DNA of 33,070 nucleotides from an uncultured bacterium (GCA_902777855.1 CACYVN010000015.1:1-33070); one strand, 5' to 3'; counted from the first letter of the stretch, positions 25,956 to 32,835 are shown. Translations and numbers: made by a program. The notes: a model not told the origin generated them from the sequence alone.

Positions 25956-26867
25956 CTATAACTGCGTATAACTGTTTGAAAATATTTCTTTTCCTGTCAA
26001 AATTTTGACTGTTTTAATGATATTTGCCTGTTTAATGTCGTTTTTATTATATTCAACATCTTCAATATCTCCAAAACATTGTACCATATTTGCGATATTT
26101 ATGTACAGTTTATCAACATCATTTTGCGGATTGTTACATTCAAGCATTTGTATTATTTTTACAAGCTCTGAGTCTTTTGCATCAATAATTGCGCTGTCAA
26201 GTCCGGCACCAAAAAGCATGACTCCGAAAACTCTGTTTACAAGTGATCTTAATTCTGATGGCATGCCGTTAGATATGTTTGATAACCCCACAACCGTGTT
26301 AACCTTCGGCTCAAAACTCTCTTTAACCATTCTGATAGTGTTAATAACTTCATTTGCCTGACTTTGATCAACATTTAGCGGTAAAATCAGCGGGTCAAAA
26401 AAGATTTTGTCAGAGTCTGCTCCCTTTTCCATACATTTTTCATAAATTTTGAAAATAAGTTCCATTCTGCCGTCAGCATCTTTTGGAATCCCTGTTGCTT
26501 TTGACATTGCAAGTGCTATGAGATTGCAATTGTATTCCAAGGCCAAGTCAGTTAAAATTCCAAGTCGGTCATCATCTGCAGATGTACTGTTTATAAAACA
26601 TTTTTGCGGGTTTGAAACGAGTTTCAAACCGTCTTTTATCGTTTCAATATTTGTTGAATCAAACGATAAAATACAATCTTTAAACAGAGGAACAAGCCAG
26701 TCATATATCTTGTCAAGTTTTCCTTTTGCCGGCCCGACATTAAGATCAATTGCATCACAATTTTGCATAATTTTTGATAAATTTTTTACAAAATTTTCGT
26801 CCTTATTCTCTAATGCCTGACGAACAGTTTTTGAGATTATATGTATATTTTCGCCGATTAGTATCAT
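25956..26867 (-). CDS. Pterin-binding methyltransferase, AcsE (methyltetrahydrofolate:corrinoid) family
   Basis: Start set at 26867 (MILIGENIHIISKTVRQALE), where TATAAT ends 6 bases upstream; the longer frame from 26885 includes the promoter. About 303 residues, the size of AcsE/MeTr. Dihydropteroate-synthase-like TIM-barrel motifs: IGENIHIISKT at the N-terminus, AIDLNVGPAKGK, LSFDSTN, INSTSAD, FFDPLILPL and VGLSNISNGMP. Known members move the methyl group from methyl-tetrahydrofolate to a corrinoid protein. No corrinoid protein or reductive acetyl-CoA genes are visible nearby, so the partner is unknown. It is the first gene of the minus-strand operon reaching 22154. Confidence 0.82.
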   Translation of the reverse strand: MILIGENIHIISKTVRQALENKDENFVKNLSKIMQNCDAIDLNVGPAKGKLDKIYDWLVPLFKDCILSFDSTNIETIKDGLKLVSNPQKCFINSTSADDDRLGILTDLALEYNCNLIALAMSKATGIPKDADGRMELIFKIYEKCMEKGADSDKIFFDPLILPLNVDQSQANEVINTIRMVKESFEPKVNTVVGLSNISNGMPSELRSLVNRVFGVMLFGAGLDSAIIDAKDSELVKIIQMLECNNPQNDVDKLYINIANMVQCFGDIEDVEYNKNDIKQANIIKTVKILTGKEIFSNSYTQL

Positions 26868-26873
26868 AAAATA

Positions 26874-26882
26874 ATTATACCA
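26874..26882 (-). promoter_or_regulatory. Extended -10 promoter, leaderless AcsE-like operon
   Basis: On the minus strand TGGTATAAT is followed by six bases (TATTTT) and ATG at 26867. It has the same sequence and spacing as the promoter at 13440-13448. No Shine-Dalgarno sequence is present. Confidence 0.68.
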
Positions 26883-27033
26883 CAAAATGTTTAAATTTTT
26901 GGCAAAATTTTGTGTTAAAATGCATATGATTATAAAAACAAAATTTCTTTACAAAATTTTACATTTAAAACCCTTTTATAGTAGCAAAAAATTTAAATGA
27001 CATGTTTTATATCTTTAAAACGTACAAACTATG

Positions 27034-27042
27034 TGTTATAAT
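27034..27042 (+). promoter_or_regulatory. Extended -10 promoter for the 52-residue protein
   Basis: TGTTATAAT (TATAAT at 27037-27042) predicts a start near 27049 and a leader of about 44 bases containing gggggtcag and Shine-Dalgarno aaaggag before the ATG at 27093. The in-frame ATG at 27045 would lie upstream of that start site. Confidence 0.6.
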
Positions 27043-27092
27043 TAATGGCATATAGGGGGTCAGATGACCTAAAATGTGTAAAGGAGTGTTTT

Positions 27093-27251
27093 ATGGCAAC
27101 AGTAACAACGGAAAAGGAAGTAAAAAAGATTAAATCACCGTTTGCTGATGAGTTTGAAGATTATCTCAAACATCAGTGCACAAAAACAACTTTCAATGGT
27201 ACTGAACTTGAATCGTTCTCTTGGTACAAAAAAGTTTTAGGTCTTATGTAA
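27093..27251 (+). CDS. Small protein, 52 residues, unknown
   Basis: MATVTTEKEVKKIKSPFADE begins a soluble, charged protein with an aromatic C-terminal half (FEDYLKHQCTK, SFSWYKKVLGLM) and one Cys. The start at 27093 is fixed by a strong Shine-Dalgarno sequence (aaaggag) and by a -10 promoter that lies upstream. A strong terminator follows, so it is an independent single-gene unit. That tidy layout argues it is real and possibly highly expressed. No family is recognised. Confidence 0.75.
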   Translation: MATVTTEKEVKKIKSPFADEFEDYLKHQCTKTTFNGTELESFSWYKKVLGLM

Positions 27252-27261
27252 GAAATATTAG

Positions 27262-27290
27262 AGCGGGTATTTTTAGAGACCCGCTTTTTT
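27262..27290 (+). terminator. Intrinsic terminator of the 52-residue protein gene
   Basis: AGCGGGT (27262-27268) pairs with ACCCGCT (27279-27285) over a 10-nt loop, followed by an uninterrupted run of T. It lies 10 bases after the stop. Confidence 0.88.
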
Positions 27291-27412
27291 AAGACTTTTT
27301 ACCATTGCCGTTTAAATTTGTGGTTTTTATATCTATTTTCTTTCTCATGTCTAATAAAAATATTTTGCGGGTAGTTTGACCGTCAATTTGTTGTGCTTAC
27401 AAAATACGAAGC

Positions 27413-27835
27413 TTAATATTCTCCAATTCCTATTGGTGTGTATTGACCATGAGAATTATAGCCGTAGTTAATATTTTGCGAGCCTATTGATTTTGGTACA
27501 TAAGCACCATGAGAATTATAACCGTAATTTATTTTCTCAGAGCCAATGGATTTTGGTACATATTCTCCGTGGGCATTGTACCCGTAGTCTATTTTTTGAC
27601 CGCCAATTGATATTGGAACATACTGACCATGTGCGTTGTAACCGTATTCAATTTGTTCAGAGCCAACAGATTTTGGTACAAATTGTCCGTGAGCATTATA
27701 ACCGTAATTTATTTTTTCTGTCCCGTATGCTGTTGGTGCATATTTCCCATGAGCATTGTATCCGTATTTTATTTCTGCACTAAAAACGGGAATTGGTGTA
27801 AGAGATATAAATAATAGTAATAATACTTTTTTCAT
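27413..27835 (-). CDS. Secreted protein of six 20-residue YGYN repeats
   Basis: 140 residues: a Sec signal peptide (MKKVLLLLFISLTPIPVFSA, about 20 residues), then the whole mature protein is six tandem units of exactly 20 residues (residues 21-140). The consensus is about (K/Q)I-x-YGYN(A/S)HG-x-YVP-x-SIG-S-(E/Q). Units differ at a handful of positions but never in length. The pattern suggests a short-strand repeat fold, possibly a surface or matrix protein. I do not recognise the family. The minus frame is chosen over the plus-strand frames because only it has a signal peptide and periodic protein repeat. It lies downstream of the two-component genes on the same strand. Confidence 0.82.
   Translation of the reverse strand: MKKVLLLLFISLTPIPVFSAEIKYGYNAHGKYAPTAYGTEKINYGYNAHGQFVPKSVGSEQIEYGYNAHGQYVPISIGGQKIDYGYNAHGEYVPKSIGSEKINYGYNSHGAYVPKSIGSQNINYGYNSHGQYTPIGIGEY
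27416..27775 (-). repeat. Six tandem 60-bp repeats
   Basis: Six consecutive 60-bp units encode the 20-residue YGYNxHGxYVP repeats. There is no insertion or deletion between units, so the array can expand or contract in frame. Confidence 0.85.
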
Positions 27836-27934
27836 AAATTTAATCTTTCATTGATAATAACTTTACATTCTTGTAATGCTTCTGCTCGTTTTTCATTAAT
27901 CTTATTGTAATTTAATATAAAGAACAAGATGGAA

Positions 27935-29557
27935 TTAATTGTGAGATTGAGATATTTCTGCTGTTTCATTTACAATTGGTAAAACGAAACCAAAAATATT
28001 TTGGTTATCTTCAAAACTTTTTGCATATATTTCGCCGTTGTGAGCATCAATTATTTGTTTTGATAAATATAATCCGAGTCCAACTCCTACTTTATTGAAT
28101 TTAGCGGCATGTGAAACATATTTTTTAAATAAATTGTTCATTGTTTCAGGATTTATATATGCACTCTTATTTTTAGCTTCAAAGCTAATACCTTTTTCAT
28201 CTTGTCTTATAGAGATATCAATCTGAGTATTATCATATGCGTATGAAATAGCATTTCCTAAAATATTTGTAAGAACTCTTTTTATCTGCATTTTGTCACA
28301 TTCTGTATCAAATTGATTCCCTTCTGTATGTATATGAATTGTTGCATTTTTTTCTTTTATCATAGCCTCCAGTTCATTTATAGATTCTTCTGCAAGAGCT
28401 ATGATATTGCACTTTTCACAATTTAATACATAATCACCATTTTCATATTTATATGTACTTAAAAGAGTTGAGAGCATCTCAAACATAAAATTACAAGAAT
28501 CTTTTGTTAGTGTAAGCAGTTCCTTTTGCTCATTATTAAGCGGTCCCATGTGCTCGTTTAATAATAAATCAAGAGCTTTGATTTGTGCGATTGTCGGAGT
28601 TTTTAAGTCATGAGTCAATGTTGCGACATAAGTTTCTCTCTGTTCTGCTGCGGTTTTCTCCGCATCAATATCTCTGGCAACACTGCAAATTCCGATTATT
28701 TTCTTTTCATGATTAACTATAGGACATTTTGTTACTTTAAACCAGCGCTTTTCATTATTTTTTAGTGTAATTTGCTTTTCTCTGCTGATACATTTGCTCT
28801 CATTTATTATTTCATTATCTTCATTTGAAATTTCATCTGCTCTTTTTTCCTTATAATGCCACTTGTTAGCATTATCTGAATCAGATAATCCGAGAAAATC
28901 CATTGCCATTTTATTTTCGTATGTTACATTCCCGTTTAAGTCTTTTAAATATGTCGCAATCGGCATTCCCAAAACAACTGAACGAAACATTTGTTCCTGG
29001 TCTTCAAGTTCACTTTTTAATTTTTCTTCCTGTGTAATATCTTTTGCTATTATTAATGCTCCAAATACTCCTTTAGTTAAAACTAATGGAGTAGCTGTTA
29101 TGTCGTAAATTTTATTGCTGTTATCCATGTGTATTTTTTTTCTGATAACTTTTCCTTTTAAAACTCTTTTGCTTATTTTATTAAGTATTGCAGCATCTTT
29201 TTGTGTAAATAAATCAGCTTCTGTTTTTCCTTTTATTTCATCAAGATTTTTGTTTACTGTATCTAAATAAGCCTGATTACAATATAAATATTTGCCGTTA
29301 AAATCCTTATATACAATCAAATCTTGTGATGAATTACATATAGCGGTTATTAATTCTTTGCTGAATAAAGCCTTTTTTTCAATATAATTTTGAAAAACAT
29401 AGAAAATTAACATTAAACTTATCGCAATAATAGAATGTAACCGGGTTTGCGGATTAAAAAATACCCAAATTACAAAAATTACTATAGCAATTTGAAATGT
29501 CCATTTGAATGCCATTAATACTTTTTCATTGTTTTTGAATAAATTTTTATAAATCAT
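27935..29557 (-). CDS. Membrane PAS-PAS sensor histidine kinase
   Basis: 540 residues. Two membrane helices near the N-terminus (about 19-35 and 40-58) are joined by only about four residues, so there is almost no external sensor. Two PAS domains follow (about 65-175 and 185-300), then a HisKA dimerisation helix with phospho-acceptor His316 in ATLTHDLKTP. The HATPase domain (about 385-530) has an N box NILGNAISYA and a G2 box GVGLGLYLSKQIID. The first G box is atypical (FEAKNKSAYI; no DxGxG). It probably senses an internal or membrane cue through PAS and phosphorylates the response regulator whose gene overlaps it by 11 bases. Confidence 0.92.
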   Translation of the reverse strand: MIYKNLFKNNEKVLMAFKWTFQIAIVIFVIWVFFNPQTRLHSIIAISLMLIFYVFQNYIEKKALFSKELITAICNSSQDLIVYKDFNGKYLYCNQAYLDTVNKNLDEIKGKTEADLFTQKDAAILNKISKRVLKGKVIRKKIHMDNSNKIYDITATPLVLTKGVFGALIIAKDITQEEKLKSELEDQEQMFRSVVLGMPIATYLKDLNGNVTYENKMAMDFLGLSDSDNANKWHYKEKRADEISNEDNEIINESKCISREKQITLKNNEKRWFKVTKCPIVNHEKKIIGICSVARDIDAEKTAAEQRETYVATLTHDLKTPTIAQIKALDLLLNEHMGPLNNEQKELLTLTKDSCNFMFEMLSTLLSTYKYENGDYVLNCEKCNIIALAEESINELEAMIKEKNATIHIHTEGNQFDTECDKMQIKRVLTNILGNAISYAYDNTQIDISIRQDEKGISFEAKNKSAYINPETMNNLFKKYVSHAAKFNKVGVGLGLYLSKQIIDAHNGEIYAKSFEDNQNIFGFVLPIVNETAEISQSHN

Positions 29558-30185
29558 ATTTTGTTGCCTTTACTGCTGCCTGTACTCTGTCGGTCACGGA
29601 TAGTTTTTCCAAAATATTGCAAACATGCGCTTTTGCCGTACATGGACTAACAATAAGCCTGTCTGCGATTTCTGTATTTGAAAGACCTTGAACTAACAAA
29701 TCTAAAACTTCTTTTTCTCTTGGAGTGAGATTAAAATCTTCTTTTTCTTTCGGTTCTGCTTTATAAAAAGTTTTTTGAACGACTTTTGTAATTCTCGGAT
29801 CAATCCATATAGAGCCTTCATTTACTGTACGGATTAAATTAACAAGTTTTTTGGTTTCAATATCTTTTAGGGCATATGCATTTGCTCCGGATGCCAAACT
29901 GGATAATACTTCATCATCATTTTCATGAGAAGTTAAAATAATTATTTTTATATCAGGATATTTTCTGTGAATTATTTTTGTTGCTTCTATTCCCGTCATG
30001 TATGGTAGTCCTAAGTCCATTAGTATAATATTAACCTGCTGCGTTTCTAATGCTTCAATACAGGCTTCAGCTGTTTCAAAGTCACCTTTTATATCTATTT
30101 CAGGATAATCTTTCATTGCTTGTTTGTATGTAACTCTTGTTAGTAAATAGTCTTCGACTATATATACTGATATTTTGTTTTCCAT
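29547..30185 (-). CDS. NarL/FixJ-type response regulator
   Basis: 212 residues. The receiver domain (1-125) has acidic pocket ED (11-12), phospho-acceptor Asp57 in ILMDLGLP, the Thr/Ser switch in ILTSHEN and Lys in ALKD. A LuxR-type helix-turn-helix domain (about 146-205: LTPREKEVLDLLVQGLSNTE) binds DNA. Shine-Dalgarno aaggag sits about 6 bases before the ATG. It overlaps the kinase gene by 11 bases, so the two are co-transcribed and translationally coupled. Repeated GGATA boxes upstream may be its own operator. Confidence 0.95.
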   Translation of the reverse strand: MENKISVYIVEDYLLTRVTYKQAMKDYPEIDIKGDFETAEACIEALETQQVNIILMDLGLPYMTGIEATKIIHRKYPDIKIIILTSHENDDEVLSSLASGANAYALKDIETKKLVNLIRTVNEGSIWIDPRITKVVQKTFYKAEPKEKEDFNLTPREKEVLDLLVQGLSNTEIADRLIVSPCTAKAHVCNILEKLSVTDRVQAAVKATKYDL

Positions 30186-30207
30186 TTTTTGCTCCTTTTT
30201 ATACGAT

Positions 30208-30253
30208 TATCCTATTTAATCTATCCAAAAGTATATTATCCGGTTGGATAATA
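30208..30253 (-). promoter_or_regulatory. Cluster of GGATA(A) boxes upstream of the response regulator
   Basis: Read on the plus strand, TATCC occurs at 30208-30212, 30222-30226 and 30237-30241 (14- and 15-base steps). The last forms a perfect inverted repeat TATTATCC-ggtt-GGATAATA at 30234-30253. It sits 20-70 bases before the response regulator ATG, where a promoter must be. This suggests a multi-site operator, perhaps for autoregulation by the NarL-type regulator; some boxes may instead be -10 elements. Confidence 0.4.
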
Positions 30254-30333
30254 AATTAATTCTAAAATTTATGTAATTATAACCTATATTACAATAAATA
30301 CAAAATGTGGCTTTGGCACAGAAAGGATTTTTT

Positions 30334-30621
30334 ATGAGTTTATCTATTCAAACTATAAACAAAAATACTAATTATGCAATGATAAGAACACCAAAGATAA
30401 CCTTCAAAGGATATCATTTAAAACCTGATGCTTTCAGGGCTGAAGGTGAGATTGTCGAGAAAATTAAAACTATGCCGGATAGTATATTTAAAGAAAAAGA
30501 TGAGTTTTTGAAATTTTGCAAAAGTATTGATATTACTCCAAAAATTTCCCGAGCTATAACAAAAAAGTTAGCAGAAGTCAGGCAAGTAAAAAGAGGGTTT
30601 GATGATAATGAACTGGTTTGA
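30334..30621 (+). CDS. Hypothetical protein, 95 residues
   Basis: Start set at 30334 (MSLSIQTINKNTNYAMIRTP), because gaaagga lies about 7 bases upstream; the upstream ATG/TTG codons lack one. The N-terminal part is Asn/Thr-rich and ends in PKITFKG. The rest is a charged helical domain (AEGEIVEKIKTMPDS, DEFLKFCKSIDITPKISRAI). No signal peptide, membrane segment or family is recognised. It is divergent from the response regulator. Confidence 0.65.
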   Translation: MSLSIQTINKNTNYAMIRTPKITFKGYHLKPDAFRAEGEIVEKIKTMPDSIFKEKDEFLKFCKSIDITPKISRAITKKLAEVRQVKRGFDDNELV

Positions 30622-30623
30622 CT

Positions 30624-30719
30624 GTGTCAAGTAAGAGGATAATTCAGGGATATAAATGGTTATTAAATGATGGTAAAAAACTTTTAAAAGAAGAAATAAC
30701 TGAGATAAAAAAATTATAG
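30624..30719 (+). CDS. Possible 31-residue downstream ORF or frameshifted tail
   Basis: A GTG two bases after the stop of the 95-residue gene opens a frame encoding SSKRIIQGYKWLLNDGKKLL and EEITEIKKL, a basic amphipathic helix, ending at TAG. Spacing fits translational coupling; alternatively it is a C-terminal segment lost from the preceding gene by a frameshift. Without comparison to relatives neither can be chosen. Confidence 0.3.
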   Translation: MSSKRIIQGYKWLLNDGKKLLKEEITEIKKL

Positions 30720-30773
30720 ATGTAATTTAACATACAGAATAAGATAAAATTAACTGTGAGATTGAGATTTATA

Positions 30774-30809
30774 AAAAAGAGTTCAGTTTTATAAAACTGA
30801 ACTCTTTTT
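30774..30809. terminator. Bidirectional terminator
   Basis: Perfect 17-bp arms AAAAAGAGTTCAGTTTT (30774-30790) and AAAACTGAACTCTTTTT (30793-30809), with A-runs and T-runs at both ends. It lies between the plus-strand 30334 gene and the end of the minus-strand gene at 30814. Confidence 0.9.
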
Positions 30810-30813
30810 GCTA

Positions 30814-31746
30814 TTAAATGCTTGGTCTGCTTCTGTAATAACCTTTAACCTTTGTACCATCTGAACGTGTATATGAATTTACATACACAACACCGCCTCC
30901 TGTCATTGCTTCTCGTTGCAAATCGCCATTTGTCGGTATCCCTATTTTGTTTAATTGAGCATGAATTGCTTTTTCATTTTGAGCATATTCATCTATAGAC
31001 ATTGCACCGATTTCATCGCGTGTATATATGTGGTTGCTGCCTGTTAATGGATTTGTATAACCAAATAAGCCTGATTGTTGTTGAGGTTGATTTGTAGATT
31101 GAACTTCAGGTAATTGAATTCCTAACATATTTGCAAGTTGATTGATATCAATGTCAGCAGCAAAACCAAGCAGCCGACCATTATTATCCACACCACCGAC
31201 TCCTCTTGTGGGAGTGAATGGTAAGTTAGTTTCCTGCATTCTTTTAGCACCATTAACAATATTTTCAGTAACTCCTGTATATTTTCTTTTATCTTTTGGA
31301 TTAGTTATAAGTTGCCCGTTACGCATTCTGTCTATAACTTTTACAGCAATAATATCATCCCGCTGTTGTTGAGATAATTTCATGAAATTATCTCCATATT
31401 CTTTTTGGATTTCTCGTGCGATTTCACGACCTTGATTATTATTCCATGAGTCCATGTTCCATTCTTCCTGTGGATTGTGAGGGGTTTGGTATTCATGACC
31501 AATGTCAAAAAGAGTACTCCAGCCAGCTCCATATTTAATATACATTTCAGCACTGCCAAATGTGTGCTTGAATGCATCTGCTTCTACATTCCAAAATTCA
31601 TGTCCTTTTCTTGAATTTGTTTCAAATCCAAATTTCTTTTGATAATATCCTGTTTTTTGAACTAATTTGTCATTAAATTCTTTTTGTAATTCTTTGTTCT
31701 TATAAAAATTATAAGCATCTTTATTTTGTTGTAAAAAATTTGACAT
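30814..31746 (-). CDS. Toxin-like protein with DUF6973-type domain (putative)
   Basis: 310 residues, no signal peptide. The N-terminal half (about 45-125) contains EADAFKHTFGSAEMYIKYG, then FDIGHEYQTP and MDSWNNNQGREIA. This pattern (DAFRH...HE...MDxxNNxxG) resembles domains found in secreted bacterial polymorphic toxins and phage-associated proteins, annotated to my knowledge as DUF6973. A Gln-rich linker (about 215-225) precedes a C-terminal module with IYTRDEIGAMSIDEYAQNEK, GGGVVYVNSYTRSDGTKVKG and YYRSRP; similar RSDGTxVxxYxRS tails occur in phage and secreted proteins. His, Glu and Asn residues in the first domain could be catalytic. The activity is unknown. Strong Shine-Dalgarno (aaaggag). 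Confidence 0.6.
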   Translation of the reverse strand: MSNFLQQNKDAYNFYKNKELQKEFNDKLVQKTGYYQKKFGFETNSRKGHEFWNVEADAFKHTFGSAEMYIKYGAGWSTLFDIGHEYQTPHNPQEEWNMDSWNNNQGREIAREIQKEYGDNFMKLSQQQRDDIIAVKVIDRMRNGQLITNPKDKRKYTGVTENIVNGAKRMQETNLPFTPTRGVGGVDNNGRLLGFAADIDINQLANMLGIQLPEVQSTNQPQQQSGLFGYTNPLTGSNHIYTRDEIGAMSIDEYAQNEKAIHAQLNKIGIPTNGDLQREAMTGGGVVYVNSYTRSDGTKVKGYYRSRPSI

Positions 31747-31773
31747 CTTTTTCTCCTTTTCTTTTTAATGTCT

Positions 31774-31785
31774 TTGTAATACAAT
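31774..31785. promoter_or_regulatory. Palindromic divergent promoter element and leaderless -10
   Basis: TTGTAATACAA (31774-31784) is an 11-bp palindrome in the 45-base gap between the toxin-like gene (minus) and the membrane-protein gene (plus). On the plus strand TACAAT (31780-31785) ends exactly 6 bases before the ATG at 31792, so that mRNA is probably leaderless. A protein bound to the palindrome would cover this promoter. Confidence 0.5.
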
Positions 31786-31791
31786 TGCCGT

Positions 31792-32208
31792 ATGAATTTC
31801 CTTGAATATAAAAAATATTTTTTTATAAATGTATCTGCTCTGTGGAGTCTTATTGTTATATATTCTATAATAGTTTATAGCAAAACTGATTGTCCCCCAC
31901 CTGCACCAAATGATTTTATATCATCATGTGGCTTTAGTGAATCTGTTACTATAGCTTTGAGTATAATAATTTTATTATGGTTATTTGCTTTTACTGTTTT
32001 GGAAATTTTGATTAGAAAATATTTAATCGAAAAAAAGTTCCCTAATTTTAAATTAAACCTAAAAATTAAGATACCAAAGTTAATTGTTGCTATTTATAAT
32101 GTAATATTTTCTATTGGATTTCTGTCGGCTAGTTTTTTCTTTTTTGTTGCTATTATACTTTTATTCATAGCAATGATTATGTGGATATTCAACATCTTTT
32201 CATTGTAA
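31792..32208 (+). CDS. Small multi-pass membrane protein A
   Basis: 138 residues with three to four membrane helices: about 12-30 (VSALWSLIVIYSIIVY), 52-73 (TIALSIIILLWLFAFTVLEI) and a hydrophobic C-terminus (about 95-138) that may hold two. A short external loop carries CPPPAPNDFISSCG, possibly disulfide-linked. A basic cytosolic loop (RKYLIEKKFPNFKLNLKIKI) separates helices. It shares layout and the LEILIRK / VEYILRK loop start with the next gene, so the two look like diverged paralogues. No family is recognised. It is divergent from the toxin-like gene. Confidence 0.7.
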   Translation: MNFLEYKKYFFINVSALWSLIVIYSIIVYSKTDCPPPAPNDFISSCGFSESVTIALSIIILLWLFAFTVLEILIRKYLIEKKFPNFKLNLKIKIPKLIVAIYNVIFSIGFLSASFFFFVAIILLFIAMIMWIFNIFSL

Positions 32209-32235
32209 TGTCCTTTTTAAGTTTGTATATTTATG

Positions 32236-32244
32236 TGTTATACT
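32236..32244 (+). promoter_or_regulatory. Extended -10 promoter, leaderless second membrane-protein gene
   Basis: TGTTATACT (TATACT at 32239-32244) is followed by six bases (tctcgt) and ATG at 32251. No Shine-Dalgarno sequence is present. The earlier ATG at 32233 overlaps the promoter and is rejected as start. Confidence 0.65.
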
Positions 32245-32250
32245 TCTCGT

Positions 32251-32652
32251 ATGAAAATTAAAGATATACTCATAAATAGTGATAAGTTACGATTTTTTGT
32301 GTTTCCAAATGTATTAATTTTATATGTTTATTTGCAAATAATATTTTTATTTATATATCCGCAGATTAATAAAACATCCATACATTTGTCTCAAACAGAC
32401 ATAGCAACCGAAAATATGTTCGATTTCGGTATTGTATTTATGTCGGTAATAGTTTCTTTATTTATGATATGTTTTTGTTTCATTATGACATTTGTAGAAT
32501 ATATACTAAGAAAAAAAATAAATTTTGAAATAATAAATCTAAATAATTTTCCAATTATTTTTAATAGGATACACAGATTGCTATTTTATTTCGGACTAGT
32601 CATAATTTTTACATATCTATCATTTTTAATTTACAAATTTATTTTCACATAA
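32251..32652 (+). CDS. Small multi-pass membrane protein B
   Basis: Start set at 32251 (MKIKDILINSDKLRFFVFPN) from the leaderless promoter. 133 residues, with membrane helices at about 15-35, 60-85 and 107-130. A polar external loop (NKTSIHLSQTDIATENM) and a cytosolic loop beginning VEYILRKKINFEIINLNNF match the position and pattern of the preceding protein's loop. It is probably a paralogue of 31792-32208. No enzyme motif is visible. A regulatory or immunity role next to the toxin-like gene is speculation from context. Confidence 0.68.
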   Translation: MKIKDILINSDKLRFFVFPNVLILYVYLQIIFLFIYPQINKTSIHLSQTDIATENMFDFGIVFMSVIVSLFMICFCFIMTFVEYILRKKINFEIINLNNFPIIFNRIHRLLFYFGLVIIFTYLSFLIYKFIFT

Positions 32653-32835
32653 CTATTTCCCTCCTATATTTCGGCTTGTGTTGGCTTTACCAAAATCTAA
32701 ATAAATCCGGTTAAATCTAATCAGAGATGCAAAATGGGTAAATGAGTGGTTTATACTATTATACCATTCAGGTGTTGTATTCTCCAAGTATAAATCAAAT
32801 TATAATTGTTTTTGCTAAAACCCTCACCATTACAC

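Noticed and set aside
27416-27775. CRISPR array
   Set aside because: The 60-bp periodicity has no short identical repeats with unrelated spacers; the whole unit is coding repeat.
27487-27814. Plus-strand frames of 98 and 62 residues opposite the YGYN protein
   Set aside because: They are antisense of a 60-bp repeat array. The minus frame has a signal peptide and a clean 20-residue periodicity.
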